DNA of 14,018 nt from the NCBI GenBank assembly GCA_016302935.1, contig JAEDMO010000021.1:1-14018 (forward strand), given 5' to 3'. The notes beneath the pieces are model-generated. The model searched no databases. It saw nothing but the letters and a program-made list of their open reading frames with translations, and had not been told where the DNA came from. Position 1 is the stretch's first letter. Each line of letters starts with the position of its first letter. This DNA comes from Bacilli bacterium. Lineage in GTDB: Bacteria; Bacillota_I; Bacilli_A; RF39; UBA660. Positions 13,957 to 14,018 of this stretch are shown here, one piece after another. The position numbers and the translations under genes are program-made.

Positions 13957-13985
13957 ATTATATCACGGATATATAAATATGTAAA
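13957..13985 (-). promoter_or_regulatory. SigA promoter of the rel operon
   Basis: On the minus strand TTTACA (13980-13985) and a perfect TATAAT (13957-13962) are spaced by 17 bases. The predicted start near 13950 gives a leader of about 30 bases with the GGTGGTGAT ribosome site. All five genes rel to the FGN-repeat protein are likely read from it, as no clear internal promoter or terminator interrupts them. Confidence 0.83.
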
Positions 13986-13987
13986 TT

Positions 13988-14018
13988 AAAAAAATAACCT
14001 AAGCAAATCTTAGATTAT
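13988..14018 (-). terminator. Terminator of the gene upstream of rel (gene outside window)
   Basis: On the minus strand ATAATCTAAG-ATTTG-CTTAGGTTAT forms a 10-bp stem with one G-U pair and a 5-base loop, followed by seven T residues (13988-13994). It must end a minus-strand gene beyond position 14018. A TAA in the 5' arm could be that gene's stop codon, but the reading frame is not visible. Confidence 0.8.

Noticed and set aside
13757..13957. Plus-strand open frame of 66 codons over the rel 5' end
   Set aside because: It is antisense to the conserved N-terminus of Rel and its promoter, with no sign of selection as a protein.
1..14018. Alternative genetic code with TGA as Trp, given the AT-rich mollicute-like composition
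   Set aside because: Trp codons checked in the DUF4870-like gene are TGG, and mreC ends at a TGA that overlaps the mreD start.
1..14018. CRISPR array, defence island, prophage or other new multi-gene system
   Set aside because: No regular direct repeats, transposase, integrase, nuclease or toxin-antitoxin genes are visible; gene order is mostly conserved Bacillota housekeeping and sporulation.

Overview
The window is a very AT-rich bacterial chromosome segment in which every supported gene lies on the minus strand, so transcription runs from the high-coordinate end towards position 1. The gene content points to an endospore-forming member of the Bacillota (Firmicutes), Bacilli or Erysipelotrichia-like. 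Evidence: a GerE regulator, a two-domain GerM, the SpoIVFA/SpoIVFB pair, L27 with a cleavable N-terminal extension next to its Prp protease, an L21 leader RNA, and Rel followed by Dtd. TGG encodes Trp and TAA, TAG and TGA all act as stops, so the standard bacterial code applies. The exact genus cannot be read from the sequence.

Layout from high to low coordinates. (1) 14018-8100: a terminator of an unseen upstream gene, a strong promoter, then a tightly overlapping operon: rel (bifunctional ppGpp synthetase/hydrolase), dtd, an AI-2E-family membrane protein, a GT4 glycosyltransferase and a secreted/membrane protein with bactofilin-like FGN repeats, closed by a palindromic terminator. (2) 8050-6748: gerE and gerM, each preceded by a mother-cell (SigE/SigK)-like promoter. 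(3) 6755-6592: tRNA-Arg(UCU) with its own promoter and terminator. (4) 6550-6004: a monocistronic DUF4870-like membrane protein. (5) 5965-4904: ruvB with its own promoter and terminator. (6) 4850-1324: radC, mreC, mreD, spoIVFA, spoIVFB. (7) 1337-259: the rplU-prp-rpmA ribosomal operon with an L21 leader. (8) 240-31: a tRNA pair, probable tRNA-Ile2(CAU) and tRNA-Leu(UAG).

Region 6-7 is the radC-mre-min-spoIVF-rplU-prp-rpmA cluster known from Bacillus subtilis, but with mreB missing between radC and mreC and minC/minD missing between mreD and spoIVFA. Functionally the window combines stringent response, cell shape, late sporulation signalling (SpoIVFB activation of SigK and then GerE in the mother cell), DNA repair and ribosome maturation.

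No mobile element, CRISPR array or clearly new system was found. The points most worth a second look are the missing mreB/minCD, terminators that repeatedly include the stop codon of the gene they end, very short promoter-to-start distances, and the bactofilin-like membrane protein. There is no gene-free stretch over 300 bases.
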